A stretch of DNA of 64,000 bases from Deltaproteobacteria bacterium (lineage in GTDB: Bacteria > SAR324 > JACQKK01), in assembly GCA_029858505.1 (NCBI GenBank), contig JAOUEW010000001.1, forward strand, positions 124,001-188,000. Direction: 5' to 3'. The notes under the pieces were generated by a model. The model was not told where the DNA came from. It saw nothing but the letters and a program-made list of their open reading frames with translations, and did not search any database. The position numbers and the translations under genes are program-made. This document shows positions 1-9,403 of the stretch, piece after piece (within the stretch, counting starts at the first letter, position 1; each line of letters begins with the position of its first letter).

Positions 1-87
1 CTCTATTTCTTCCGGCAAGAAGCCTCCCGTTGAATCACAACATTCCGGCTCCAATAGATTCTTTTCCCCAAACCCTTCCGGACGGCC

Positions 88-963
88 ATGGACGATTTGC
101 TCCTGCGGGGGCTGTTCCCAGAACATGAGGTTCGTTTCTCCCTGGTCCAGGCCCCCGGACTATGCAGCGAAGCCATGGGCATTCACGGCTCCGACGCGGT
201 GTCGGGCTGGCTGCTGAGCGAGGCCCTGGTTTCGGCGGCGCTGCTTTCCACCTCGGTAAAAGACGATGAAAAACTCACCCTGCGCTGGATGTACCCCGGC
301 CCGGTGGGAACCATTCTGGCCGACCTGAACGAACGGGGCGAGGTGCGGGGCTACACCCAGCGGGTTACCCTGCTGCCAGAGGTGGACACCCTGGCCGAGG
401 CCCTGGGGGGAGACGGCCGGCTGTCGGTGGTTCAGCACACCGCTGGGCGGGTGATTCGCACCGGGATTACCCAAGCGTTCTTCCGGGACCTGCCCCGGGA
501 CCTGTCTTACTTCTTGTCCATGTCCCATCAAATTGAAACCGCCCTTACGGTGGGGCTGATTCTGCCGTTGGCTCTTCCCCTGCAGGCGCGGTCGGCCCTG
601 GGGTTAATGATTCAGCCCCTGCCGGGGGCTTCGCTGGAGGTTTTTGACCAGGCCCGCAACCGGGTGGAAGGCCCCGCCTTTCGCGCTTGGTTGGAAGACG
701 CCCCCCGAGATCCGCTGGAAGTGCTGGAACGGGTAGAACTGGGGCGGGCCGAGGTGCTGGGGCAGGGGGTGCCCGCCTACGGGTGCGGCTGTTCCAGGGA
801 AAAAATCCACGGTCTGCTCACCAGCCTGCCCCCCGGTGAACTGGGAGACATGGTGCGGCGGGGAGAAGACACCACCATCACCTGCCACTTTTGCGGGCGG
901 CGTTACAACCTGCCCCCGGGAGAAATTCAACAGCTGCTGGACCAAATGGAGAAGGGGCCATGA
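88..963 (+). CDS. hslO: Redox-regulated chaperone Hsp33
   Basis: This is a cytoplasmic holdase that is switched on by oxidation and protects unfolding proteins from aggregation. The 291 residues match the usual family length. The C-terminal zinc-binding redox switch is complete: C233-x-C235 and C266-x-x-C269, separated by 30 residues as in the CXC-X(27-32)-CXXC family signature. Early in the protein there is a typical N-terminal Hsp33 segment (GWLLSEALVSAALL). The gene ends in an ATGA overlap with lptD, so the two are translationally coupled. The preceding 87 bases hold no gene that I can see. Confidence 0.95.
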   Translation: MDDLLLRGLFPEHEVRFSLVQAPGLCSEAMGIHGSDAVSGWLLSEALVSAALLSTSVKDDEKLTLRWMYPGPVGTILADLNERGEVRGYTQRVTLLPEVDTLAEALGGDGRLSVVQHTAGRVIRTGITQAFFRDLPRDLSYFLSMSHQIETALTVGLILPLALPLQARSALGLMIQPLPGASLEVFDQARNRVEGPAFRAWLEDAPRDPLEVLERVELGRAEVLGQGVPAYGCGCSREKIHGLLTSLPPGELGDMVRRGEDTTITCHFCGRRYNLPPGEIQQLLDQMEKGP

Positions 964-3290
964 CCCGGATGATCTCCCGCGGGTTCCCATGGAAACTGGG
1001 GCTGTTGGCGTGCTGCCTGGTCTGGGGGCTTCCAGGGGTTCTGTGGGCCCAGGATATTCAAATTGATTCCCCTTCCTTTGAATTCAACCAAGAAACCCAA
1101 ACCTATACCTATCACGATGCCCGCATCCGGGTGAAAGACCTGATCATAGACGCCGAAACCGTGGTGATTCAAAGCGGCACGGGAAAGGTATCGGCCTTTG
1201 GCCGGGTGCGCTTTCAAGAGAAGACTTTGTCCGGCATCGCCGACCGGTTGGAACTGAATGCCAACGACAACACTGGGGTGCTTTACGGGGTGCGGATGTA
1301 TGACTCCAAGACCGGATACTACCTGAACGCGGAAAAGGTGGAACGAACCAGTGCCGACGCGTTTGAAGCCACGGGATGCACCCTAACCAACTGCCCCCCC
1401 GACCGCGGCGGCTGGCGCCTGCGCAGCGGCAGCATTGTGTACCGTCCAGATCAGTTTGCCGTGACCTACAACACGGCCTTGGAACTGGGCGGCGTGCCGG
1501 TGCTGTGGGTGCCGGTGTCGGCCTGGCCCACGGTGTTAGAGCGGCGCACGGGGGTGCTCATGCCCACCTTGAGTTTTGAGTATTCTTCGCTGAAGAGATT
1601 GAATCTGGGCAGCCGCACATCGGTTCCGTTGTTTTTGAACCTGGGGGTGGACCACGACCTGACCGTGACTCCCCAATCCATTCAAAACCGGGGAACGGCC
1701 ATGGACCTGGAATACAACTACGCGTTTTGGGCCGATCAAAAAGGAAAGTTGCGGGCCTGGGGGATTGACGAAGACAACCCCCGGAACGCACTGAACGAGA
1801 ACACCAACTTTACGGCTGCCCCCCCGCCGGTGGTGACCCCCAACCTGCGGCCCCGCCGTTATGTGTTGAAGTGGGAACACAACCAGGGCTTTGGCAACAC
1901 CGGGCGGCTGGTATTTCGAATGGACCAAACCAGCGACGGACAGGTGCTGCGGGAGTATGAAAAAATTTCCGAATATCGCCCGGAGCAGGTGTATCACGGT
2001 TCGTTGTCCCTGATGAACTTTTGGGGGGGAATGTCGCTCACCAGCGAACATCGCTCGGAATATTTAGATGAGTCGGTGTATGCCAACACCCCGGCGGCGG
2101 CCAACGGGGCGTTTCTTTCCGCGGTGGCCCCCATGGCCACCTTGCTGGCGGGGGGGGAAGTGTTTCCTTGGTTGGGCGTGCAATGGGTAAGCAGCCATGC
2201 CCGGCTGGCGACTCAAACCGGGGTCAGCGGCCAAATGAACCGCTTGCGGCCTTGGATGACCGTGCCGGTGACCCTGGGGCCGGCTGAACTGCGGCTGGAA
2301 GGGGGCGGACAATGGGTGGAGTTTCATGACATCGCGATCACCGACCCGACCTGGACGGGGCCCACCGGTCCAACCAGTTCGTACACCCAGGCAGAGGGCC
2401 GGGTGGAGTTTCGACTGCCCTTTGGCCGCACCTGGAACAAAGATGAGTTGAGCGAAGGCAGCCTGTATGAAAGCCTGCACCACCGCCTGACCCCCAGGTT
2501 GATCTTCCTGGAAATACAAGATGTTCCCCAGCCGTTTTCCGGAATTTTGTTTCGGCCGTTGTCTACCGTGCGCATGGGGGTGTTTCGGCTAGACAATCTT
2601 TTGCTGGCCAAGCTGGCGCCACCGCGACAGGTTGGGGGAGAACTCCCCCCAGAGGTGATGGCCAAACCGCTGGCTACGCTGAACATCATCCAACGCTATC
2701 AGTTCGACCTGGAGGACCCGGCGTTCACACCCCGCGGACCGGCGCTGCCCACGCCCATGGAAACCGGCCCGGGGCAGCCGTTGCTTCCGTTGGTGGTGGA
2801 GGGGACCTATGGCGGAGACCGGTTGACCACCCTGTTTGGATTTCGGTTTCACCATCAATTGAATCGGATCACGGAAAGCAGCTTTGGTATTCACGTGAAC
2901 AGCAAGCCCTTTGGTTGGATGAAGGTGAATTTTAGCCAGAATGACTTGGCTTACCGGACGGCCGTGGATGAAATGTTGCAGTTGGCTGGCGCTCATTTAC
3001 GGGTGAACGGCGAGGTTACCGCTTCGGATGACATGAGCGTGGGGTATGACACCACCATGAACCTGCAAAGCATACCCGCCCCGTTGGAGCGCCGCCTGAA
3101 TGACGCCCAGGTGTATCTGGAATATCACCCGCCCTGCTATAAAATCCGCGCGGCTTATCAAGAAAAAGTGGACCTGACCACCCAAGGGGTTACCCCGGTG
3201 TATTTTGTCGACCGGCGGATCATCCTCAGCTTTGACCTGGGGGGGCTGGTTGGAACGTCGAAACAATTTGGTTTGGAACAACCCCGGTGA
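960..3290 (+). CDS. lptD: LPS-assembly outer-membrane protein LptD
   Basis: LptD is the outer-membrane barrel that inserts lipopolysaccharide into the outer leaflet together with LptE. I place the start at the ATG overlapping the hslO stop. It gives a 776-residue protein that begins with a clear signal peptide (positive n-region, then GLLACCLVWGLPGVLWA), followed by an OstA/LptA-like beta-jellyroll domain (DARIRVKDLIIDAETVVIQ) and a long barrel region rich in aromatic and alternating residues. An upstream ATG at 891 would put 23 non-signal residues in front and is unlikely. Cysteine pairs are present early in the protein (CTLTNCPP), whereas the conserved C-terminal Cys pair is less clear. A small exported-protein gene follows after 4 bases. 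Confidence 0.92.
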   Translation: MTRMISRGFPWKLGLLACCLVWGLPGVLWAQDIQIDSPSFEFNQETQTYTYHDARIRVKDLIIDAETVVIQSGTGKVSAFGRVRFQEKTLSGIADRLELNANDNTGVLYGVRMYDSKTGYYLNAEKVERTSADAFEATGCTLTNCPPDRGGWRLRSGSIVYRPDQFAVTYNTALELGGVPVLWVPVSAWPTVLERRTGVLMPTLSFEYSSLKRLNLGSRTSVPLFLNLGVDHDLTVTPQSIQNRGTAMDLEYNYAFWADQKGKLRAWGIDEDNPRNALNENTNFTAAPPPVVTPNLRPRRYVLKWEHNQGFGNTGRLVFRMDQTSDGQVLREYEKISEYRPEQVYHGSLSLMNFWGGMSLTSEHRSEYLDESVYANTPAAANGAFLSAVAPMATLLAGGEVFPWLGVQWVSSHARLATQTGVSGQMNRLRPWMTVPVTLGPAELRLEGGGQWVEFHDIAITDPTWTGPTGPTSSYTQAEGRVEFRLPFGRTWNKDELSEGSLYESLHHRLTPRLIFLEIQDVPQPFSGILFRPLSTVRMGVFRLDNLLLAKLAPPRQVGGELPPEVMAKPLATLNIIQRYQFDLEDPAFTPRGPALPTPMETGPGQPLLPLVVEGTYGGDRLTTLFGFRFHHQLNRITESSFGIHVNSKPFGWMKVNFSQNDLAYRTAVDEMLQLAGAHLRVNGEVTASDDMSVGYDTTMNLQSIPAPLERRLNDAQVYLEYHPPCYKIRAAYQEKVDLTTQGVTPVYFVDRRIILSFDLGGLVGTSKQFGLEQPR

Positions 3291-3294
3291 CCCT

Positions 3295-3969
3295 ATGAAA
3301 CCCAAGTCTTGTTGGATGAAAATTCTGCCCTTGCTGCTGATTTGGGCGGCGGCAGGGTCTTCCGTTTGGGGGCAGACCCCTGAAGACCCGGAGAAGCTGC
3401 GGAAATTGGTTCAAGAGGTGGAACCGGCCCGCACCTTTCAGGTCACCCCCCAGCGCATCTCCCCCGACCAAGGCGTGATGATTTCGGCTGGGGTGGAACG
3501 AATGCGGGTGGAATCGAAAACGTTAGGGGTGTCGTTGAGCGATCCGGATTGGATGACCAGCGGAATGTTTTTTTCCATGGAATGGGTGTGGTCGTCTGTT
3601 CGTTTTGGTTATGTTCATCAGTCTTACCGCCACGATTTGCCCGCGGGGACCCTTTATCAGGGGGTTCCGGTGTCTTTGCTGGGGTTTGATTCGGACCAAT
3701 TCTGGGTGTACCACGGGTTTCGCCCCTCGCCAGAATGGTTTTTGGGGTATGGGGTGGCCTTGCAGAACAGGGTCATCAAGATCCAACCGCAAGACACGCT
3801 GCTTCCCCCCACGGTGAAGACCACCTCTGGCCCCATGGCGGGGCTGATCACGGAATACGCGTTTTACCCGCCCTTCGCGGTGTCGCTCCGGCTGGTGGGA
3901 GAGGGTGAGAATCCCTATGCCCGGGAAGGGGGGGTGTTTATGGCCCTATCGGCCATCACGCCATTTTAA
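3295..3969 (+). CDS. Hypothetical exported protein, likely outer-membrane barrel
   Basis: I do not recognise this 225-residue protein. It starts 4 bases after the lptD stop, so it belongs to the same operon. The N-terminus is a signal peptide ending near SSVWGQ. The rest alternates hydrophobic and polar residues, has many glycines and aromatics, and ends in phenylalanine (AITPF), features expected of a small outer-membrane beta-barrel. It resembles in style, but not obviously in sequence, two other exported proteins in this window (24796-25410 and 61551-62135, both minus). A role in the envelope is inferred from operon context and barrel-like composition only. Confidence 0.72.
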   Translation: MKPKSCWMKILPLLLIWAAAGSSVWGQTPEDPEKLRKLVQEVEPARTFQVTPQRISPDQGVMISAGVERMRVESKTLGVSLSDPDWMTSGMFFSMEWVWSSVRFGYVHQSYRHDLPAGTLYQGVPVSLLGFDSDQFWVYHGFRPSPEWFLGYGVALQNRVIKIQPQDTLLPPTVKTTSGPMAGLITEYAFYPPFAVSLRLVGEGENPYAREGGVFMALSAITPF

Positions 3970-4067
3970 GGAAAACGCTGGGTTGTGGCATGACCTGTGC
4001 TTTGTTTTGGGGTGATACCCGCGGAAGAAGATTCGGGCGGGGAGATTTCACCACTGCGGAGAAAGAC

Positions 4068-4427
4068 ATGAACGCGTTGAAACAAAGCACCGTATCCTTT
4101 TTTGTGCACATCATGAATGTGGCGCTGGACAGCGGAAAATTCAACAAGATGACCAAAGATGATATCGTGCAACACATCGAAGAAGGGGACCTGATGGAAT
4201 ATCTGGACTCCTCCTTTGGCAAGCACATCAATTTGGAGTTCATCGAGGCCGACCAGCGGGAAGCCCTGGTGGGTGAATTGCAATGCTTGGCCATGGGCGA
4301 CCCCGCCATTTCCGACCCGGAGATGGGGGTGCGCACCTGGGGCATTCAAAACAACGGGCTGTGCCTGCTGATTGCCTGGGGGTTGGAGTTGATTCAGTTG
4401 CCCCAACGCCGGGCCATGGCGGTGTAG
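4068..4427 (+). CDS. Hypothetical protein
   Basis: This is a 119-residue soluble protein with no family I recognise. The chosen ATG follows a GGAG-type ribosome binding site (ggagaaagac). An in-frame ATG at 3990 would add 26 arginine-rich residues and looks spurious. The sequence is predicted helical (STVSFFVHIMNVALDSGKF) and ends in a hydrophobic stretch (LLIAWGLELIQL). It stands about 100 bases downstream of the exported-protein gene and is followed by a good rho-independent terminator, which suggests it closes the hslO-lptD transcription unit. Confidence 0.6.
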   Translation: MNALKQSTVSFFVHIMNVALDSGKFNKMTKDDIVQHIEEGDLMEYLDSSFGKHINLEFIEADQREALVGELQCLAMGDPAISDPEMGVRTWGIQNNGLCLLIAWGLELIQLPQRRAMAV

Positions 4428-4478
4428 GTTTCTCCGTTATCCACCCGAAGGCGTTATTTTTAGGTTTCTGTCTTTCAT

Positions 4479-4514
4479 CCCCGCCGCGGGTTTTCTCCGG
4501 CGGGGATTTTTTTT
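4479..4514 (+). terminator. Rho-independent terminator
   Basis: An 8-bp GC stem (ccccgccg at 4479-4486 with cggcgggg at 4498-4505) encloses an 11-base loop and is followed by an A and eight Ts. It lies 50 bases after the stop of the preceding gene and probably ends the hslO-lptD transcript. Confidence 0.85.
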
Positions 4515-4570
4515 AAGCGGATGGGGTAGCATGGCAAGGGCGGGCAACCTTTCATTCAGGCGTGGAATCT

Positions 4571-4921
4571 ATGTTTCTCATCGTGTTGTGGTGTTTGCTG
4601 GGTCTTACGGCGGTGTTGCTGTGGAACCAGCGCCAAAAGAAAGAATGGCCCCAGGCCCGGGAGTGGGGCATGCTGCTGGCGCCACTGGCGCTGCTGGCGC
4701 TGCCAGTGGTCACGGGGTTGGCTTGGAATGGAGAACCGCCGGGGGTTTTGCACTTGGTGCCCCTGGGGTTTGTGGTGGTTTTGCTGGCGTGGAATGGCTG
4801 GCTGTTGGTTCGGTTTCAGCGATATTTGCCCCTGGCCGTGGCGGTGGTGTTGTGGACCACCACCGCGGGGTTTTTGGTGGCGGTGGCCTTGACACGATTG
4901 TATGCCATGAAAAGCCGCTGA
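4571..4921 (+). CDS. Hypothetical small membrane protein
   Basis: This 116-residue protein has about four hydrophobic segments (MFLIVLWCLLGLTAVLL; MLLAPLALLALPVV; VPLGFVVVLLAW; LPLAVAVVLW), with charged loops between them, so it is probably an inner-membrane protein. A GTG nine bases upstream (4562) is an alternative start that adds three residues. No family is recognised. It stands alone between a terminator and the IHF-like gene. Confidence 0.6.
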   Translation: MFLIVLWCLLGLTAVLLWNQRQKKEWPQAREWGMLLAPLALLALPVVTGLAWNGEPPGVLHLVPLGFVVVLLAWNGWLLVRFQRYLPLAVAVVLWTTTAGFLVAVALTRLYAMKSR

Positions 4922-5037
4922 GGGTATCCGCCTGATTATTTTGCCTTTCCCCGCATAGCCTGATAGGATTCTTTCGTTCAATCAAAACCCACGGCAGCAT
5001 CCGGGTCTTCCCCCTCCAACCTTTTCCGGGAACCACC

Positions 5038-5313
5038 GTGAATAAGTCTCAGTTGATCGAAAAACTGGCCATTCGCACCCATCAAACCAACAAGGTGGCC
5101 GAACAGGCGGTAAATATTGTGTTTGATAACGTGAAACAGGCCCTGAACAGCGGGGATAAAGTGGAAATTCGAGGATTTGGCAGTTTCCTGCTGAAAAAAT
5201 ACGGTGCCTACACGGGTAGAAACCCCAAAACGGGGGAAAAAGTTCAGGTTCCTGAAAAAATGCTGCCGTTTTTCCGCGCGGGCAAAGATTTGCGGAAAAA
5301 AGTAGACGATTAG
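5038..5313 (+). CDS. ihfB: DNA-bending protein IHF/HU family, IhfB-like
   Basis: This 91-residue nucleoid protein contains the family hallmarks: a helical dimerisation half, then the RGFGSF turn and the beta-arm motif TGRNPKTGEKV, then PFFRAGKDLR. The arm and the C-terminal PFFRAGKDLR resemble IHF beta more than HU, so I call it IhfB-like, with HU as the alternative. The start is GTG, and no strong ribosome binding site is visible upstream. Its stop codon overlaps by 4 bases with the stop of the convergent gene on the other strand. Confidence 0.9.
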   Translation: MNKSQLIEKLAIRTHQTNKVAEQAVNIVFDNVKQALNSGDKVEIRGFGSFLLKKYGAYTGRNPKTGEKVQVPEKMLPFFRAGKDLRKKVDD

Positions 5314-5903
5314 TATCCCGCCAACACCGCCTGGATGACCCGCTTGGGTTGCCCGGTAATCACTTCAATTTCCGCCACGGGCAAACCACGGCGGGACAAC
5401 GAGTGGATCATCTCCCGGGTGGGTTGAGCGCCGGGTTGGGCCCCAGGTGGATTCACGGTTTGGCCCATGGATGGAGCCATGGATTGACCCACGGATGGCG
5501 TCTGGGAGCCATGGGCTTCTGAAGAATCCTGACGGGCCTGCGCCACCGCTTCCTCCAATACCTTTTCCAACGCCGCGGGATAGCTTCCGACCCCATCTCG
5601 ACGCTGTGGTTTGGCCGCCTGCCGCTGGGCCTGGGCCAGGGCGCCCGCCAGTTGGGCCCCCAGGGCCGCCAGCCGCACCGCTTTGTCATGGGCCAGTTTC
5701 ATCCGGTGCAGGTCGGCCGCTCCTTCCATCAGCGGCGACAAGTGCTGGGCCAACAGCCCCGTTTCGGCCGTGATCTGGGCCAGCCATTGGCCAGGGGTAC
5801 CCCCCAAGCCCTGCTTCTCCAGCCGGGCCATGTCTTGAAAAAATTGCTCTGACAACCCTTCTTCGTACCATTCGCCCTGCCAGCGGGCGGGTTTCATGTC
5901 CAT
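5310..5903 (-). CDS. Hypothetical protein with C-terminal HTH-like segment
   Basis: I do not recognise this 197-residue protein. The start is fixed by a strong GGAGG six bases upstream of the ATG. A longer reading from 6008 runs through intergenic repeat DNA and is rejected. The N-terminal half is helical and alanine/glutamine rich. The middle is a low-complexity linker with repeated methionine, proline and glutamine (VGQSMAPSMGQTVNPPGAQ). The last 35 residues (REMIHSLSRRGLPVAEIEV) read like a helix-turn-helix or DUF2802-type motif. It is convergent with, and overlaps, the ihfB stop. Confidence 0.62.
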   Translation of the reverse strand: MDMKPARWQGEWYEEGLSEQFFQDMARLEKQGLGGTPGQWLAQITAETGLLAQHLSPLMEGAADLHRMKLAHDKAVRLAALGAQLAGALAQAQRQAAKPQRRDGVGSYPAALEKVLEEAVAQARQDSSEAHGSQTPSVGQSMAPSMGQTVNPPGAQPGAQPTREMIHSLSRRGLPVAEIEVITGQPKRVIQAVLAGY

Positions 5904-6136
5904 GGGGTTCCTCCAGGGGGTGAAATGGGTGCTCACCCTGAGGGAAATGCAAGAACCGGGGAAAATATGAATATTTTCCGGTTTCATGGCCAGGTAGCAG
6001 GGAATCACCTATTTCGAGAACTCCGCATCACCCATTTTTTCCCATCCCCCTTTTCACGGTAAAAATCAGGCTTATGCAGAAGGGGTATTCCAACAGCACC
6101 CCTCCCGATATTCGAATTCGGTGGGTAATGTTTTTG

Positions 6137-6389
6137 CTTCCTTCCGGCTTCACCATCCGAACGGGTGAAGAGTATAACTGTTGGATTCGAGCATTGCCCC
6201 TCCACGAAGGGGAGGGGCAACCGCCCGAAGGGCGGTGGGGAGGGGTGCTTTTGGGAATGGCGTTAAGCCGAAAAGTTTTTAATCACTTCCTTCCAGCTTC
6301 ATCCTCCGAACAAATGAAGAGAATAACCGTTGGATTCGAGTAACGGGGCAACCGCCCGAAGGGCGGTGGGGAGGGGTGCTTTTGGGAAC
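6137..6389 (+). repeat. Two copies of intergenic two-hairpin repeat (family A)
   Basis: Two direct copies (about 6137-6257 and 6285-6389) of a dispersed repeat lie here. Each has a leader resembling ccttccggcttcaccatccg, then a GGATTCGAG block, then hairpin 2 accgccc-GAA-gggcggt, then the tail ggggaggggtgcttttggga. The first copy also has the upstream hairpin (gcccctcc with ggaggggc). The second copy lacks it. A fragment of repeat family B lies just before, at about 6029-6085. No gene is seen between 5904 and 6428. Confidence 0.8.
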
Positions 6390-6428
6390 GAAAAAAAGGG
6401 CGGGGTCCAACAGGAATAGGCCAAGATG

Positions 6429-8057
6429 TTAGTTCCGGCCCACCCACAGCAAATAGTGCATCAGGCGGTAGCCGCCGGTTTCGCCTGGCACGTAGCCGAA
6501 TTGATCGCCTACTTCTACCCAGGCGGTTTGAGTGCCCGCGGGCAGCCGCACCCGCACTTCCGCGGATTTTCCGGGGGGCTCTGCTTGCAGCAGGTTGCGG
6601 TCTTGGTCGTACACCCGGATTTCAGGGTTGAGGGCGGTTTGGTCCAGGCGGGTGAACCGAATGGTGAGGTTTGGGCCGCCGCTGTCGGTGCGGAAAAAGT
6701 CGCTATCGCGCCTGGCCGACAACTGGCCGTAAATCGTGCGGTTTAATTGCAACGGGTTGGCCCGATCGAAATACCCGTTGTCTTCCGTTTCGGTCAGGCG
6801 GGGCCTGGCGGTTTCTCCTTCTTCGCTGTTTTCCATCAAAGCCTTTAGCACCCGGGGCCAAGCGTTTTCAGGAAAGGCCTTCAACGCGGGGGGTGGTTCA
6901 TCAAAGGCTCGCCGCACGGTCAGCCGCACCAAGTGGTTTTCCTTCACGGCGTTTTCCACCAGAAAGTTCCCCACCCGCTTCCCCCGCACCCCGGTCACCA
7001 GGGCATCCAGGTTGCCTTGGGCTTTTCCCCAGTACGTCACCCCCTGGGCCGACAGGCTGTAAATGCCAAAGGCGGCGAAGGGTTTGCCCTGGGGGCTGGT
7101 GAAAAAGCTCTTCTCGAAGGTGTCTTGGTCAAAGGGGGTGTTCAGGCCGGTGACCGCCAGGGTGGTCCACTGGCTGTTGCGTTGGAATTCTCCCGTGGCC
7201 GATTCCAAAATGCGGCCTGGTTGAATTTGAGCGGTGAGGGGAACGGCCAAGTATTCCAGGGCGTTTTTTAATAACTCTGCTCCTTGACCCTCCACTGGTT
7301 TGGCGGGGTCTTGATCGAACAGCCCCAGGGGAAACCCGGTGGTGGTTTGATAAATGACCAGTCTCATGCGCATGCTGCTTCCCTGCCCGGTGCATTCCAG
7401 CCAAGCCACTTCTACGGCACCCCCACCCACGCGGGTCAGGGCGTCTTGGCGGGCTTCAAAATTTTCTCGAGGGTTGCTGCCCAGGGCCCGGGCCGCGGTG
7501 GAATCTGCCGGGGTGGGAACGGCCAGAGCGATGTTCAACAGGGCCAGCCGTTGGTTCAACCGGGCGGTCACCTGAGAGGGAGCGTCGGGCTGGGAGAGCA
7601 GAGGGTCATCGGGCCGATAGAACACCGGGATGCGCCGCACGGGGTCGGTGAGCAGGGGCAGGGGAATCTCGTGGAGATCATGCTCCAAGCGAGTGCGGTT
7701 GATCTGGGCCGTCATGGTCATCCGATAGGTTTTTTTATCGGCGCCGGGGTCTTCCTCTAATTGGTATGAACTTAAATAGCTGCTGAGATGAGAATAGATT
7801 TTTTCCTTCAGCGCGTCGGCAAAGCTGCCCCGCCATTCGGCGTGAACCAATTGTTCCAGGGCCTGTTGCAGAGCTTGGGTTTTGGCGGTGTCCATGGCCC
7901 GCCGTTTGGCGTCTTCCAGGTTGTCGTCGGTCACCTGGGTTTGCACCTGAACTTTTTGGGTGAGGTATTGGGTGCCTTGAGAAAACGCCCGTGGGGCGGC
8001 CATGAGAACCAAGGCCGCGGCGGCGGGGATCAGGGCCCATCGAAGAATAGAAGGCAT
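6429..8057 (-). CDS. Large exported protein with LPP20/FlgT-like N-terminus and PPC-like C-terminus
   Basis: This 542-residue protein has a signal peptide (AAAALVLMAAPRAFSQG). Residues about 28-75 resemble the N-terminal domain of FlgT and LPP20-type proteins (DNLEDAKRRAMDTAKTQAL). The last 100 residues resemble a bacterial pre-peptidase C-terminal domain: YGQLSARRDSDFF, then a beta-sandwich core with PEIRVYDQDRNLL and RVRLPAGTQTAWVEV. The middle is unassigned. It is the last gene of a three-gene minus-strand operon with an SLH lipoprotein and an LPP20-like protein. I infer a role in the cell envelope or as a flagellar accessory. No enzymatic motif is visible. Confidence 0.75.
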   Translation of the reverse strand: MPSILRWALIPAAAALVLMAAPRAFSQGTQYLTQKVQVQTQVTDDNLEDAKRRAMDTAKTQALQQALEQLVHAEWRGSFADALKEKIYSHLSSYLSSYQLEEDPGADKKTYRMTMTAQINRTRLEHDLHEIPLPLLTDPVRRIPVFYRPDDPLLSQPDAPSQVTARLNQRLALLNIALAVPTPADSTAARALGSNPRENFEARQDALTRVGGGAVEVAWLECTGQGSSMRMRLVIYQTTTGFPLGLFDQDPAKPVEGQGAELLKNALEYLAVPLTAQIQPGRILESATGEFQRNSQWTTLAVTGLNTPFDQDTFEKSFFTSPQGKPFAAFGIYSLSAQGVTYWGKAQGNLDALVTGVRGKRVGNFLVENAVKENHLVRLTVRRAFDEPPPALKAFPENAWPRVLKALMENSEEGETARPRLTETEDNGYFDRANPLQLNRTIYGQLSARRDSDFFRTDSGGPNLTIRFTRLDQTALNPEIRVYDQDRNLLQAEPPGKSAEVRVRLPAGTQTAWVEVGDQFGYVPGETGGYRLMHYLLWVGRN

Positions 8058-8182
8058 GGAGATTCAGGCGCGTTGAATGTGGGAAGGGGAATGGGAAGCT
8101 GGCCCCCCATTCCCCCTAATTAGGCGATGTACAAAAATGACATGACCCCCTGGAAGTACTCTCCAAAAAATTGGGGTTCCGG

Positions 8183-9385
8183 TTACCGCAGGTAACTTTT
8201 CAGCTCAACTTTCACCGCCCGCAGCACCAGCAGGGCGTCTACCCCGGTCATGTTGCCAGAGGGGTTGAACACGCCCCGCACCCGGTCTTCCGGTTCCATC
8301 AGGTTTCGGCTGGTCACGGTTTGCACGGCGTTAAAATAGGGCATGTCGCTGCGCACGTCGCGCAGAGAAGACTCGGCCCCGATAAACTTGGTTTTCAGGT
8401 CTTTCTCGCCCGTCAGGTGAGCCACCAAGTCTTCCACCATCACGGCAAACTCGGCCCGGGTCAGGGGGCGGTCCGGGTAAAACCGTCCGCTGCCATCTGG
8501 CTGCAGGCCCGCCACCCCCAGGGCAATCACTTCCTCGATGTCGTTGCGCATGGGGTGGGTGTCAATGTCTACCGCTTTGCGGGGGCCAGACTGAAACTCG
8601 CCCGGGGTTTGAAAGCGGGTGTCTAGGCGGGGGTCCCGGGTGTAAATGCGTTCCAGTTTCAGCTCGCCCAAAAACAGCGCCGCCACGTCGGCCCGGCTCA
8701 GGCTTTCTTGAAAGGCCACTTTGCGGCCGTACAGGCTGCCGGGCTGGGCGCGGATGACCTTTTGCACCAGATCCATCTCCCGGTCGGCGTCGCCCACCCG
8801 GCCCTTGTTCATTTCCAACACCCGGCCATACATGGCCACCGCGTCGTTCAGCTTATAGGCCCCCCGATAGGCCTGGGCCATGAAATAGTGGGGGTCGGCT
8901 TCTTCCTCTTTGGGGTCGGTCTTCAGGGCGTCTTGGTAATGTTCCTTGGCTTCCTCCAGCCATTTTTCCGGCATTTGGGTCATGGCGTGAGACCGCAGGG
9001 CCGCCAAGTGGGCCGTTCGTTTTTCTTTGTCGCTCTTGGCTTTTTTCAAAGCCTTTTTAAACCAGTCTTCCGCCGTGTCGAAGGCTTTTTCGCGGGCGGC
9101 TTGGTTGGAGCGCAGGAAGTAACCCTTGTGGGCTTCCACCACGGCCTTGCCCGACAGGGCCAGGGAGAACTCTTTGTCTAGCGACAGGGCCAAGTCATAT
9201 TCCCGCTCGGCTTTTTCCCACTCGCCCTTGTCTACCATGTCATCACCCCGCAGGGCGTGGTGGTCGGGGGTGTCCATCAGGCCGGTGGCGGCCCGGTCGG
9301 AAGAACAACTGCCCAAAGGCAGCGTCAGGGCTAGGGCCGTAACCATCACGGCCAGGGGAAGGGACAACCGAAGGGATGGGCGCAT
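8183..9385 (-). CDS. TPR and SLH-domain lipoprotein
   Basis: This 400-residue protein has a lipoprotein signal peptide with a lipobox-like LGSC (Cys27). Residues about 40-230 form tetratricopeptide-like helical repeats (DKGEWEKAEREYDLALSLD; EAKEHYQDALKTDP; KLNDAVAMYGRVLEM). Residues about 270-325 match an S-layer-homology domain (GRFYPDRPLTRAEFAVMVE), with a second, weaker copy after it. SLH domains bind peptidoglycan-linked polymers, so the protein probably sits in the periplasm, anchored to a membrane and touching the wall. It is the middle gene of the three-gene operon. Confidence 0.85.
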   Translation of the reverse strand: MRPSLRLSLPLAVMVTALALTLPLGSCSSDRAATGLMDTPDHHALRGDDMVDKGEWEKAEREYDLALSLDKEFSLALSGKAVVEAHKGYFLRSNQAAREKAFDTAEDWFKKALKKAKSDKEKRTAHLAALRSHAMTQMPEKWLEEAKEHYQDALKTDPKEEEADPHYFMAQAYRGAYKLNDAVAMYGRVLEMNKGRVGDADREMDLVQKVIRAQPGSLYGRKVAFQESLSRADVAALFLGELKLERIYTRDPRLDTRFQTPGEFQSGPRKAVDIDTHPMRNDIEEVIALGVAGLQPDGSGRFYPDRPLTRAEFAVMVEDLVAHLTGEKDLKTKFIGAESSLRDVRSDMPYFNAVQTVTSRNLMEPEDRVRGVFNPSGNMTGVDALLVLRAVKVELKSYLR

Positions 9386-9403
9386 AGGGGTCTCCAGGGC
9401 CGG